This document shows, in pieces, positions 54,441-64,000 of a DNA stretch of 64,000 nucleotides; the first letter of the stretch is position 1, and each line of letters opens with the position of its first letter. Source of the stretch: Peptostreptococcus sp. D1. Lineage in GTDB: Bacteria; Bacillota; Clostridia; Peptostreptococcales; Peptostreptococcaceae. The stretch lies in contig NZ_FONP01000001.1 in the NCBI RefSeq assembly GCF_900112955.1, forward strand, positions 520,885 to 584,884, written 5' to 3'. Below the pieces are notes generated by a model that worked only from the letters and a program-made list of their open reading frames with translations, was not told the DNA's origin and did no database searches. The position numbers were made by a program, and so were the translations under genes.

Positions 54441-54480
54441 TTATACATACTTTATTAATTTTTTGTTGACGGAGGTTATT

Positions 54481-55065
54481 ATGCCAAAAAATACATTTAA
54501 TAATTTACCACCAGAAAAAAGAGAGAAAATTTACGAGGCTCTTCGTGAGGAGTTCAATTCTAACCCTTTTAATAAGGCTAGTGTAAAGAATATTGTTGAA
54601 AATCTGAATATCTCAAGAGGAAGCTTTTATCAATATTTCGAGGACTTGGAGGAAAGTTATTTTACCATTCTCTTAAAGGAAACCACTGATATACATTCGC
54701 TATTTATTGAAATATTGAAGGATGATAATTTCGATTTATGTCAATCATTAGAAAAATTTGGCAACAGAATATCCAATCTCATTTTTGATGAAAGAAGATA
54801 TTCTCTGTACAAATACAGATTTCTTTATTGGAATGAAGATCTTGAAAAGAGATGGATCGAGTTTTACAAAAAACAAGCCATGGAATGTAAACACCATTCA
54901 AAAAATTGTATTGACAATATCGACATAAATTATGAAAAAGTAAACTTTGTCAAAGCAGTAATTCACAATATCATAAAAAGGGCTTTTCAAGAGAATTTTA
55001 GTAAAGAAGCTTTTTTGGTAAAGTATAATCAATATGTTAATTGGATAATAAAAGGAGTTGATTAG
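54481..55065 (+). CDS. TetR/AcrR family transcriptional regulator
   Basis: This 194-residue regulator has an N-terminal helix-turn-helix (~8-55: KREKIYEALREEF, ASVKNIVENLNISRGSFYQYFED) and an all-helical ligand or dimer domain. It is probably a repressor of its own operon, since a palindrome sits in its promoter. The start at 54481 follows GGAGG at 6 nt; an in-frame ATG at 54412 lies within the promoter and is not used. The membrane protein gene starts on the base after its stop. Confidence 0.92.
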   Translation: MPKNTFNNLPPEKREKIYEALREEFNSNPFNKASVKNIVENLNISRGSFYQYFEDLEESYFTILLKETTDIHSLFIEILKDDNFDLCQSLEKFGNRISNLIFDERRYSLYKYRFLYWNEDLEKRWIEFYKKQAMECKHHSKNCIDNIDINYEKVNFVKAVIHNIIKRAFQENFSKEAFLVKYNQYVNWIIKGVD

Positions 55066-55734
55066 ATGGGAGTTTTTGAAAGTATATTTGATATCACATA
55101 CTTACTTATTGTAATATCATTGGGAATTAACTTGTTGAATAACAAAAAATCAGGAGAAAGACTTTTTGGTATAATGGCAATTCTACTGGGAGCTGGAGAC
55201 GCCTTTCATTTGGTGCCTCGAATAATTTCTCATTTTACACCAAATGGATTTGAGAAAAACGTTGTGGCTTTATCTTGGGGACAATTTGTAACTAGTATCA
55301 CAATGACAATCTTTTATGTATTATTCTATCACTACTATAGAAACCTGAGCTGTGATACTGACGATAGAAAAAAATTCACTGTCTATATATTGGCAATGGC
55401 TAGAATAATTCTGGTATTACTACCTCAAAATAATTGGGGAGCTACTGATGGAAATTATTTGTTTGGTATATATAGAAATATTCCATTTGCCATACTTGGA
55501 TTACTTTTGATTGCTTGGACATACAAGAAAAAAAATACTCCAGGCTTGAAACATATGAGCTTACTGATTTTTCTAAGCTTTGCTTTTTATATACCAGTAG
55601 TTTTATTTAGTGATTTTATTCCGGCAATCGGAGCCCTAATGTTGCCGAAAACTCTTGCGTATCTTGCAATTGTATGGCTGGGATATAGCTACTTTAGCTC
55701 TGGTAAAAAAACTCAATATACCACAATTCGATAA
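55066..55734 (+). CDS. Seven-helix membrane protein co-regulated with TetR
   Basis: This 222-residue polytopic protein has about seven hydrophobic segments (~7-24, 35-53, 70-90, 103-122, 134-150, 158-180 and 186-206) and no soluble domain. Intramembrane residues worth noting are GAGDAFHLVPR (~42-52) with Asp and His, and GNYLFGIYRNIPF (~128-140). The gene follows tetR without a gap (TAG-ATG) after GGAG, so the two form an operon. I do not recognise a characterised transporter family; a role in efflux or membrane sensing is a guess from the TetR pairing. Confidence 0.75.
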   Translation: MGVFESIFDITYLLIVISLGINLLNNKKSGERLFGIMAILLGAGDAFHLVPRIISHFTPNGFEKNVVALSWGQFVTSITMTIFYVLFYHYYRNLSCDTDDRKKFTVYILAMARIILVLLPQNNWGATDGNYLFGIYRNIPFAILGLLLIAWTYKKKNTPGLKHMSLLIFLSFAFYIPVVLFSDFIPAIGALMLPKTLAYLAIVWLGYSYFSSGKKTQYTTIR

Positions 55735-55783
55735 AAAACCTGAGATGTATCTCAGCATCACAACATTGATATATAATGCAGTA

Positions 55784-55821
55784 AAAAAACGGCTTACTCT
55801 TATATGAGTTTGCCGTTTTTT
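55784..55821. terminator. Bidirectional terminator between the membrane protein gene and clpX
   Basis: AAAAAACGGC (55784-55793) pairs with GCCGTTTTTT (55812-55821), and ACTC/GAGT (55796-55799 with 55806-55809) extends the stem. A/T flanks give U-tracts in both directions, fitting the convergent genes. A smaller hairpin CTGAGA/TCTCAG lies at 55740-55755. Confidence 0.9.
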
Positions 55822-55826
55822 ATTCA

Positions 55827-57098
55827 CTATCCACCAATTGGTGTATCATTAACTATATCTCTCACATCCTTATAGATAATGAGTGGTTTTTCGTCCTCGT
55901 TTTCGATACTACCCTTAGTCACAATAACTTTTTCAATATTATCTATCGAAGGAACCTCAAACATCGTTTCCATTAAAGAATGTTCAACGATACTTCTTAA
56001 ACCTCTGGCACCAGTATTCCTTTCGATAGCCTTCTGAGCTATTGAGCGCAATGCACCTTCATCAAATTCGATTTTCACATCATCGTATTCAAATAGCTTG
56101 GAATACTGCTTAACAAGAGAATTTTTTGGCTCTGTAAGTATTCTGACCAACGATTCTTCATCCAGTAATTCTAAGGTAGCTATGACAGGGATTCTACCCA
56201 CAAACTCCGGAATCATACCAAATTTTAGTAAGTCATCAGGAATAACCTTCGAATACAGCTTTCCCAAATCGACATCTGCCTTACTTTCTATTTTTGCTCC
56301 AAAGCCCAAAACTTTTTGATTTCCTCTTCTTTTAATGATCTTTTCTATACCGTCAAACGCTCCTCCAAGAATAAATAATATATCAGTTGTATCAACCTTT
56401 AAAAATTCTTGATGTGGATGCTTTCTACCTCCCGCTGGAGGAACATTGGCAACAGTACCCTCTAGTATCTTTAACAATGCCTGTTGAACACCTTCCCCGC
56501 TAACATCTCTAGTAATTGAAGGATTTTCAGATTTTCTTGATATTTTATCAATTTCATCAATATAGATTATACCTTTTTGAGCTCTTTCTATATCAAAATC
56601 TGCAGCCTGAACCAATTTCAATACAATATTCTCTACATCTTCTCCAACATACCCTGCTTCAGTTAGTGTAGTGGCATCAGCTATTGCAAAGGGTACATTT
56701 AGTATCTTTGCCAAGGTTTGTGCTAACAGAGTCTTACCAGATCCCGTTGGACCCAAAAGAAGTATATTACTCTTCTGAAGCTCAACATCACTCTTTTTAC
56801 CCTTAGCAGAGTAAATTCTCTTGTAATGATTATAAACTGCAACAGAAAGTGCTTTTTTCGCCTTACTCTGTCCAATAACATAATCGTCTAGTATTTCCAT
56901 CATTTCCTTTGGTTTAGGTAAATTACCAGCTTGCATTTCTGCATTTTCATCTATTTCTTCTTTAATTATTTCACCACACAAATCCACGCATTCATCACAG
57001 ATATATACACCAGGACCTGCTATTATTCTTTTAACTTGATCTTGAGTTTTTCCGCAAAAAGAGCACTTATATTGTTTGTTGTCATCTTGTTTTGGCAA
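55827..57098 (-). CDS. clpX: ATP-dependent Clp protease ATP-binding subunit ClpX
   Basis: This AAA+ unfoldase feeds substrates into ClpP. The N-terminal zinc domain has C12-x2-C15 and C34-x2-C37, followed by Walker A GPTGSGKT, Walker [10 protein letters not shown], the GYVGED pore loop and an IGF-equivalent loop region for ClpP docking (VLGFGAKI). I start at the TTG at 57098 ([11 protein letters not shown]), because AGGAGG lies 8 nt upstream; a GTG at 57107 would overlap that site. It is preceded by clpP (26-bp gap) and tig. Confidence 0.96.
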   Translation of the reverse strand: MPKQDDNKQYKCSFCGKTQDQVKRIIAGPGVYICDECVDLCGEIIKEEIDENAEMQAGNLPKPKEMMEILDDYVIGQSKAKKALSVAVYNHYKRIYSAKGKKSDVELQKSNILLLGPTGSGKTLLAQTLAKILNVPFAIADATTLTEAGYVGEDVENIVLKLVQAADFDIERAQKGIIYIDEIDKISRKSENPSITRDVSGEGVQQALLKILEGTVANVPPAGGRKHPHQEFLKVDTTDILFILGGAFDGIEKIIKRRGNQKVLGFGAKIESKADVDLGKLYSKVIPDDLLKFGMIPEFVGRIPVIATLELLDEESLVRILTEPKNSLVKQYSKLFEYDDVKIEFDEGALRSIAQKAIERNTGARGLRSIVEHSLMETMFEVPSIDNIEKVIVTKGSIENEDEKPLIIYKDVRDIVNDTPIGG

Positions 57099-57124
57099 TA
57101 ATTTCACCTCCTATGAAAATACTA

Positions 57125-57709
57125 CTATTTTCTATTTTCTATTACTTCATCTATCAATCCAAAATTCATTGCTTCCTCTGCAGTCATAAAGTTATCACGT
57201 TCCGTATTTTCCTTTACAACCTCAATTGATTTTCCAGTTCTTTCTGACAATATTTTGTTTAATTTTTCTTTAGTTTCAAGTAAATATCTAGTATGTATTT
57301 CTACATCTGTAGCTTGACCCCTAGATCCACCAAGAGGCTGATGTATCATGATTGTGCTGTTAGGAAGAGCAAATCTCTTTCCCTTTGCTCCAGCTGCCAA
57401 AAGAAATGCTCCCATAGATGCTGCCATACCAATACATATAGTATTTACATCTGCCTTGATATACTGCATAGTATCATATATAGCAAGACCAGCCGTTACA
57501 CTTCCACCAGGAGAATTTATATACAGGTGTATATCTTTATCTGGATCGTCTGCCTCCAAAAATAGCAGCTGTGCCACGACCAAGCTAGCAGTAATATCAT
57601 TCACTTCATCACCCAAGAAAATAATTCTATCCTTTAGCAGCCTTGAATAAATATCATATGACCTTTCACCTCTACCATCTTGCTCTATTACATAAGGAAC
57701 TAATGCCAT
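57125..57709 (-). CDS. clpP: ATP-dependent Clp protease proteolytic subunit ClpP
   Basis: This 194-residue serine protease forms the tetradecameric chamber. The catalytic triad is visible as Ser98 (GMAASMGAF), His123 (MIHQPLGG) and Asp172 (ERDNFMT), with the family's standard spacing. The N-terminal processing region [10 protein letters not shown] is typical. The start follows AGGTAG. It lies in the tig-clpP-clpX order widespread in bacteria. Confidence 0.98.
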   Translation of the reverse strand: MALVPYVIEQDGRGERSYDIYSRLLKDRIIFLGDEVNDITASLVVAQLLFLEADDPDKDIHLYINSPGGSVTAGLAIYDTMQYIKADVNTICIGMAASMGAFLLAAGAKGKRFALPNSTIMIHQPLGGSRGQATDVEIHTRYLLETKEKLNKILSERTGKSIEVVKENTERDNFMTAEEAMNFGLIDEVIENRK

Positions 57710-57770
57710 ATTTCTACCTCCTCATTTTATTTTAGTAAAGACCACAAAAAATATTGTGGTCCTCATTTCA

Positions 57771-59054
57771 CTATATTAAATTTGCCTTTTCCAACAATAA
57801 ATCGACTGCTTTTTCAGTTCTGATTCTGTTAGCAATATTTTCTTTTTCTGCATCTCCTATAGAAGATTTTATTTTGTCAATTTCTATCTGATACATTTTT
57901 GCAAAGCTTTCCAAATCTTTTTCAATATCTTCTTCAGTAGCTTCAACGTTTTCAAGCTCAACAATCTTTTCAATTACTAGAGCATGCTTAACCATAGCCT
58001 TTGCTTCATCTCTTCTTGCTTCCCTTATATCTTCAATCGACTGACCAGATAATTCAGCAAATTTTTCTAATGACCAACCTTGATAACTTAATTGCATATT
58101 TATATCTTGTAGCTGTCTATCCAATTGTGCCTCAACCATAGAATTTGGTATATCTATCTCAACACCTTCTGCAATTTTTTCAACTACTTTATTTCTCATT
58201 TCAGACTTGGCATTCTGATCTGCTTCTTCTTGCTTCTTTGTTCTTATATCATTTTTCAATTCTTCCAAAGATTCAAATTCAGTAGTGTCCTGAGCAAATG
58301 AATCATCTAGATTAGGAAGCTCCTTAACCTTTACTTCATTTATCTTAACCTTAAATACAACAGGCTTTCCAGCTAATTCTTCAGCTGGATAATCTTCTGG
58401 GAATGTCACATTGACATCAAATTCATCTCCAGTTGATTTTCCAACCAATTGTTCTTCAAAGCCTGGTATAAATGTTCCAGATCCAACCTCAAGTGAATAT
58501 CCTTCAGAAGTACCACCTTCAAAAGGCTCTCCATCAAGTGTTCCAGCAAAATCAATTACTGCAACATTACCATTTTCTACTGGTGACTCTACAGTTACCA
58601 TTCTTGATTGCTTTTCAAGAAGTGCATTAAGCTCCTCGTCGATTATTTCATCAGTAACAGTGCTATCTACCTTCTCTATATCAACTCCAAAATAGTTTTC
58701 TATAGTAAATTCAGGCTTTACATCTACTATTACTACTAAAACTAATCCACCATCATCTTTAATTTCCTTTATATCTATATCTGGCTGTGAAACTACATCA
58801 AGCTTCAATTCTTCAACTGCTACTGGATATACCTCTGGTAGTAAAATATCCAATGCATCATTGAAGAAAACTCCCTTTCCATAGTTTAATTCTATTATTT
58901 TTCTAGGAGCCTTACCTTTTCTAAATCCTGCAATATTATATCTAGATTTAGTTTTTTTGTAAGCCTTATCTATAGCTTTATCAAATTCAACGGCGTCAAT
59001 AGCCATTTCAAATGTAACAGAATATCCTTCTCTTTTAATTAATTCTGATTTCAT
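57771..59054 (-). CDS. tig: Trigger factor (ribosome-associated chaperone, PPIase)
   Basis: This 427-residue protein has the N-terminal ribosome-binding domain with FRKGKAPRKI (~44-53, the signature loop), a central FKBP-type prolyl isomerase domain (~155-245: VAIDFAGTLDGEPFEGG, FIPGFEEQL) and a helical C-terminal chaperone domain. It is first in the tig-clpP-clpX cluster. The start follows GGGAGG. Confidence 0.96.
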   Translation of the reverse strand: MKSELIKREGYSVTFEMAIDAVEFDKAIDKAYKKTKSRYNIAGFRKGKAPRKIIELNYGKGVFFNDALDILLPEVYPVAVEELKLDVVSQPDIDIKEIKDDGGLVLVVIVDVKPEFTIENYFGVDIEKVDSTVTDEIIDEELNALLEKQSRMVTVESPVENGNVAVIDFAGTLDGEPFEGGTSEGYSLEVGSGTFIPGFEEQLVGKSTGDEFDVNVTFPEDYPAEELAGKPVVFKVKINEVKVKELPNLDDSFAQDTTEFESLEELKNDIRTKKQEEADQNAKSEMRNKVVEKIAEGVEIDIPNSMVEAQLDRQLQDINMQLSYQGWSLEKFAELSGQSIEDIREARRDEAKAMVKHALVIEKIVELENVEATEEDIEKDLESFAKMYQIEIDKIKSSIGDAEKENIANRIRTEKAVDLLLEKANLI

Positions 59055-59192
59055 AAAATCCTCCCTGTATAATCAATTTTGTACTTATATCATCTATGCA
59101 GCTTTGCACACTTTAACATAATGATTATACTACAAAATATGTTCAAATGCACGCATTTTAGTGAAATATATACATATAATATCACAAAAAAT

Positions 59193-59684
59193 TTAAATTA
59201 AGCTTAATACTTTAACGTTAAAATATTCAAACGAATATGAACCATTTTCTATTTCCATTATCACATAGCTTCCATCTAATCCATCTCTAGGCTGAGATAA
59301 GCTTCCTGGATTTAAAATTTGCACACCAGATACAACCTCATTTGCTTTTATATGGGTATGTCCGAATATTGCAATGTCGGCACCCTTTTCTTTAGCGTGC
59401 TCAGCTAAAATGCCAAGATTGTATTTAACTCTATGCCTATGGCCATGAGCTAGAAAAAACCTTACTTTTTCAATCTCAAATTCGACTTCAGCTTCGACAT
59501 TTTCATAATCACAATTTCCAGCTACGGCTATAACAGGCTTTCCACTTTTCTCAGATAAATAAACAGAATCTCTAAAATGATCACCTGCATGAATTATCAA
59601 ATCTATACTTTCTTTTATCATCGGAATAATATTATCCATATTTTTCCTTGATCCATGTGTGTCTGATAAAATTATTACCCTCAT
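59193..59684 (-). CDS. YfcE-type metallophosphoesterase
   Basis: This 163-residue calcineurin-like phosphodiesterase has all metal-site motifs: SDTHGS (~7-12), HAGDH (~32-36), GNCD (~56-59), HGHRH (~80-84) and GHTH (~106-109). Members of the YfcE/MJ0936 group hydrolyse phosphodiesters; the physiological substrate is unknown. The start follows GGAGAG. It lies 40 bp behind the rph-rdgB fusion and probably shares its transcript. Confidence 0.92.
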   Translation of the reverse strand: MRVIILSDTHGSRKNMDNIIPMIKESIDLIIHAGDHFRDSVYLSEKSGKPVIAVAGNCDYENVEAEVEFEIEKVRFFLAHGHRHRVKYNLGILAEHAKEKGADIAIFGHTHIKANEVVSGVQILNPGSLSQPRDGLDGSYVIMEIENGSYSFEYFNVKVLSLI

Positions 59685-59723
59685 AATTCTCTCCTACTTC
59701 ATACTACTCATTACATTGAACTT

Positions 59724-61147
59724 CTAAATAGTTCTTTCATCCAAAATAGCTTTTAATTTTGTCTTCATATCTTCTAGTGCTCTAGATCTATGACTCATTG
59801 AATTCTTTATTTCTAAAGATAATTCACCAAAGGTTTTTTCATAGCCTTCCGGAATAAACATACAGTCATATCCAAATCCATTTTCACCTTTTTCCTCAAA
59901 ATCTATTTTTCCTTCAACTATTCCTCTTGAAAGCATTTCCTTTCCATCAGGAAATACGACTGCTATTACACAAACGAATCTGGCAGCTCTTTTTTCAAAT
60001 GGTACTCCTTCCAGCTCTGAAAGCATCTTTTTTCTATTTTCTTCATCAGTTGCATTTTCTCCAGCATATCTAGCCGAAAATATTCCAGGTTTTTTTCCCA
60101 GCGCATCAACTTCTATGCCACTATCATCTCCAATTGAAATCTTTCCAGTCGCCCTCGCAATCGTCCTAGCCTTTATCAATGCATTGTGTTCAAAGGTCTT
60201 TCCATTTTCTATTATCTCGATATCCTGTAATCCGACATCCTTTAGGGATTTTATTTCAAAATCCAAATCTGAAACCATCGTCCTTATCTCTTCCAATTTG
60301 TGCATATTTCCAGTGGCTATTATCGCCTCTCTTTCATATTCACATCCTATTATGCTATCGGCAACTTCTCCCAATACAGCTCTTTGAAGTCTCATTAATT
60401 CTCTATTACCCTTTTCTGCGTAATCTAAAATAATTTCAAGCTCTTTTTTTGAAAAAGGTCTTTCTTCTCCAGTTCCCTGTATCTCAATAAATTCACCTCT
60501 ATTATTCATAACGACATTTATGTCAACCTCTGCGCAGGAGTCTTCCTCGTAACAAACATCTAGCAAAGCTTCTCCATCAACCACGCCCACACTGACCGCT
60601 GAAAGAAATGAACTCACAGGCATTTTTTTCAGTTCACCTTTTTTGTATAAAGTATAAAGGGCATCTGCCAAAGCCACAAACGAACCAGTAATTGAGGCAG
60701 TTCTAGTTCCTCCATCTGCTTGTATCACATCACAATCAATCCAAATTGTTCTCTCTCCCAATTTTTCCAAATCTACAACAGACCTAATTGATCTACCTAT
60801 CAATCGCTGTATCTCTTGGCTTCTCCCATCGACCTTTCCCTTATTTACATCTCTTTTTTTTCTTGTAAGAGTAGCACTCGGTATCATAGAATATTCTGCG
60901 CTTATCCAACCGCTTCCAGTTCCTTTTATAAATGGTGGCACAGCATCATCTACAAAGGCTGTACAGATGACCTTTGTATTTCCCATTTCTATCAGAACAG
61001 AGCCCTGAGCATATTTTGTAAAATTTCTAGTAATATTTACACTTCTGATTTCATCGTTCCTTCTGCCATCAAATCTTAATCTACAATCGTCTATATCATT
61101 ACTCACTTCAACGATATTTTTCGCTTCATTATAACAAGTATCTTCCA

Positions 61148-61148
<1 letters not shown>
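59724..61148 (-). CDS. Fused RNase PH - XTP/dITP diphosphatase
   Basis: This 474-residue fusion carries RNase PH (about residues 25-265), a phosphorolytic exonuclease for tRNA 3' ends ([50 protein letters not shown]). The Ham1/RdgB nucleotide-pool cleaner spans 277-474 ([46 protein letters not shown]). Both domains look complete. The start overlaps the ligA stop region by one base after GGAGGG, so translation is coupled to ligA. Confidence 0.94.
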
Positions 61149-63435
<2,287 letters not shown>

Positions 63436-63479
63436 AACAAAAACAACCTCCGGAATTGATGTCTATCAAATCCGAAGGT
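63436..63479 (-). terminator. Terminator after the SpaA-type gene
   Basis: ACCTTCGGA pairs with TCCGGAGGT (63479-63471 with 63454-63446) with one mismatch, and an inner stem TTGAT/ATCAA with a 4-nt loop completes the hairpin. TTGTTTTTG follows on the minus strand. It lies 31 bp behind the stop. Confidence 0.85.
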
Positions 63480-63509
63480 AATTATTTTGTTTTTATGCTA
63501 GATAGTAGC

Positions 63510-64000
63510 TTAATTCTCTTTTCTTCTTTTTCTAAGCTCTATGGTAATAAGTAGCGTTCCTAACAATCCCATAAATATGCCATATGGAGATAAGCTTGCT
63601 CCAGCTCCTGTTTTTGGCAAGGTATTATTAATGCTTGTGTTTAAAGCTCTCATTTTTTCAATATTTTGTGTTGTCGGTGTGCTCAGATGAGTTATAGGTG
63701 TTTTTTTCAGCTTATCTACCATTACTATGGTATTGCCTTTTACTTCAGTTCCTGTTACCAATACCTTTCCAGCCTTTACCTCAAAGCTAATGGCTGTTGC
63801 CACTTGATACTTATCAGGGGCTGATACCTCTGTAAATGTATAGCTTCCGTCTTCCAATTCAAACTCTGTTAGCTTTCCATCTGTTACCCACTCTTTTATT
63901 ACTGTGCCATTTTCTTTTGTTAGCTTGATGGTTGCACCCTTCAATTCTTCTCCATTTGCTGTCAATGCTTTCTTGGAGAATTTTACCTTTGTTTTTTCAG
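63510..64000 (-). CDS. SpaA/Cna-B type LPxTG surface protein (partial, C-terminus)
   Basis: The frame is open to the right window edge, so only the C-terminal ~163 residues are seen. A prealbumin-like SpaA domain (KVKFSKKALTANGEELKGA to VDKLKKTP) is followed by a Thr/Ser/Pro linker and a sortase signal: LPKTG, a hydrophobic helix (PYGIFMGLLGTLLITIE) and a basic RKRRKEN tail. The protein would be covalently fixed to the cell wall or be a pilin backbone linked by sortase; which one needs the missing N-terminus. Confidence 0.88.
   Translation of the reverse strand, partial: EKTKVKFSKKALTANGEELKGATIKLTKENGTVIKEWVTDGKLTEFELEDGSYTFTEVSAPDKYQVATAISFEVKAGKVLVTGTEVKGNTIVMVDKLKKTPITHLSTPTTQNIEKMRALNTSINNTLPKTGAGASLSPYGIFMGLLGTLLITIELRKRRKEN

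Noticed and set aside
55636..55827. Minus-strand ORF at the end of the membrane protein gene
   Set aside because: It runs antisense through a coding region and a bidirectional terminator and has no ribosome site.
57293..57650. Plus-strand ORFs opposite clpP
   Set aside because: They are antisense reading frames of a highly conserved gene with no initiation signals.

Overview
The window is AT-rich, densely packed chromosomal DNA of a Gram-positive, Clostridia-type bacterium. Family-level indications are RNase M5, YsxC/EngB, MutS2, DUF1836, a type IV pilus operon of clostridial layout, a secreted protein with three cell wall binding repeat 2 units, and an LPxTG-anchored SpaA-type protein. An anaerobe near the Peptostreptococcales fits best, but this is inference from gene content, not a phylogeny. 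No tRNA, rRNA, CRISPR array, prophage or intact insertion sequence was seen. Most genes lie on the minus strand.

Layout from left to right. Positions 1-3500 (-): type IV pilus genes pilB-pilC-prepilin-pilM-like, cut by the window edge. 3648-6939 (-): lon-engB and its terminator. 7181-8722 (-): cstA, with a conspicuous inverted repeat in front. 8993-13834 (-): argS, a DUF523 gene and mutS2. 14119-17445 (-): a large LRR/CWB2 surface protein. 17723-19168 (+): pepD. 19250-29254 (-): degV, trmL, nth, a nucleoside kinase, lepB, an RsmF-like methyltransferase, two poorly known genes, a nitrilase-family amidase and purB. 29360-31927 (-): purA and trxB. 32039-34826 (-): zwf-gnd, the oxidative pentose phosphate pathway. 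35036-35211 (-): a possible small RNA or leader with its own promoter and terminator. 35220-36902 (-): dut and a flavodiiron protein. 37151-37997 (+): decayed cbiQ, cbiM and cbiN remnants. 38020-38946 (+): a lipid kinase. 39159-42104 (-): trkA-trkH potassium uptake. 42560-43463 (-): an exported glycine-rich protein and a small membrane protein. 44057-45375 (+): a PepSY-type lipoprotein and mntP. 46000-51264 (-): an aromatic amino acid operon aroF-tyrA-aroA-aroC-aroE/K. 51310-54234 (-): rnmV-rsmA, a membrane-anchored unknown protein and a DUF1836 regulator. 54481-55734 (+): a TetR regulator and a seven-helix membrane protein. 55827-59054 (-): tig-clpP-clpX. 59193-63241 (-): a YfcE-type phosphodiesterase, an rph-rdgB fusion and ligA. 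63510-64000 (-): the C-terminus of the SpaA/LPKTG surface protein.

The most interesting signal is in front of the aro operon. A promoter, a 43-codon ORF with the run Tyr-Asn-Tyr-Tyr-Tyr-Tyr-Phe-Asn-Phe, and a perfect 10-bp stem with a U-tract precede aroF. This is the architecture of ribosome-mediated (leader peptide) attenuation, whereas Firmicutes usually use T-box or protein control for such operons. Second is the candidate structured RNA between dut and gnd. Third is the TetR promoter, whose 17-bp spacer is almost filled by a perfect 13-bp palindrome. Several gene starts were moved to internal codons, including TTG and GTG, because the Shine-Dalgarno sequence demands it. All calls come from reading the sequence; no database search was run.
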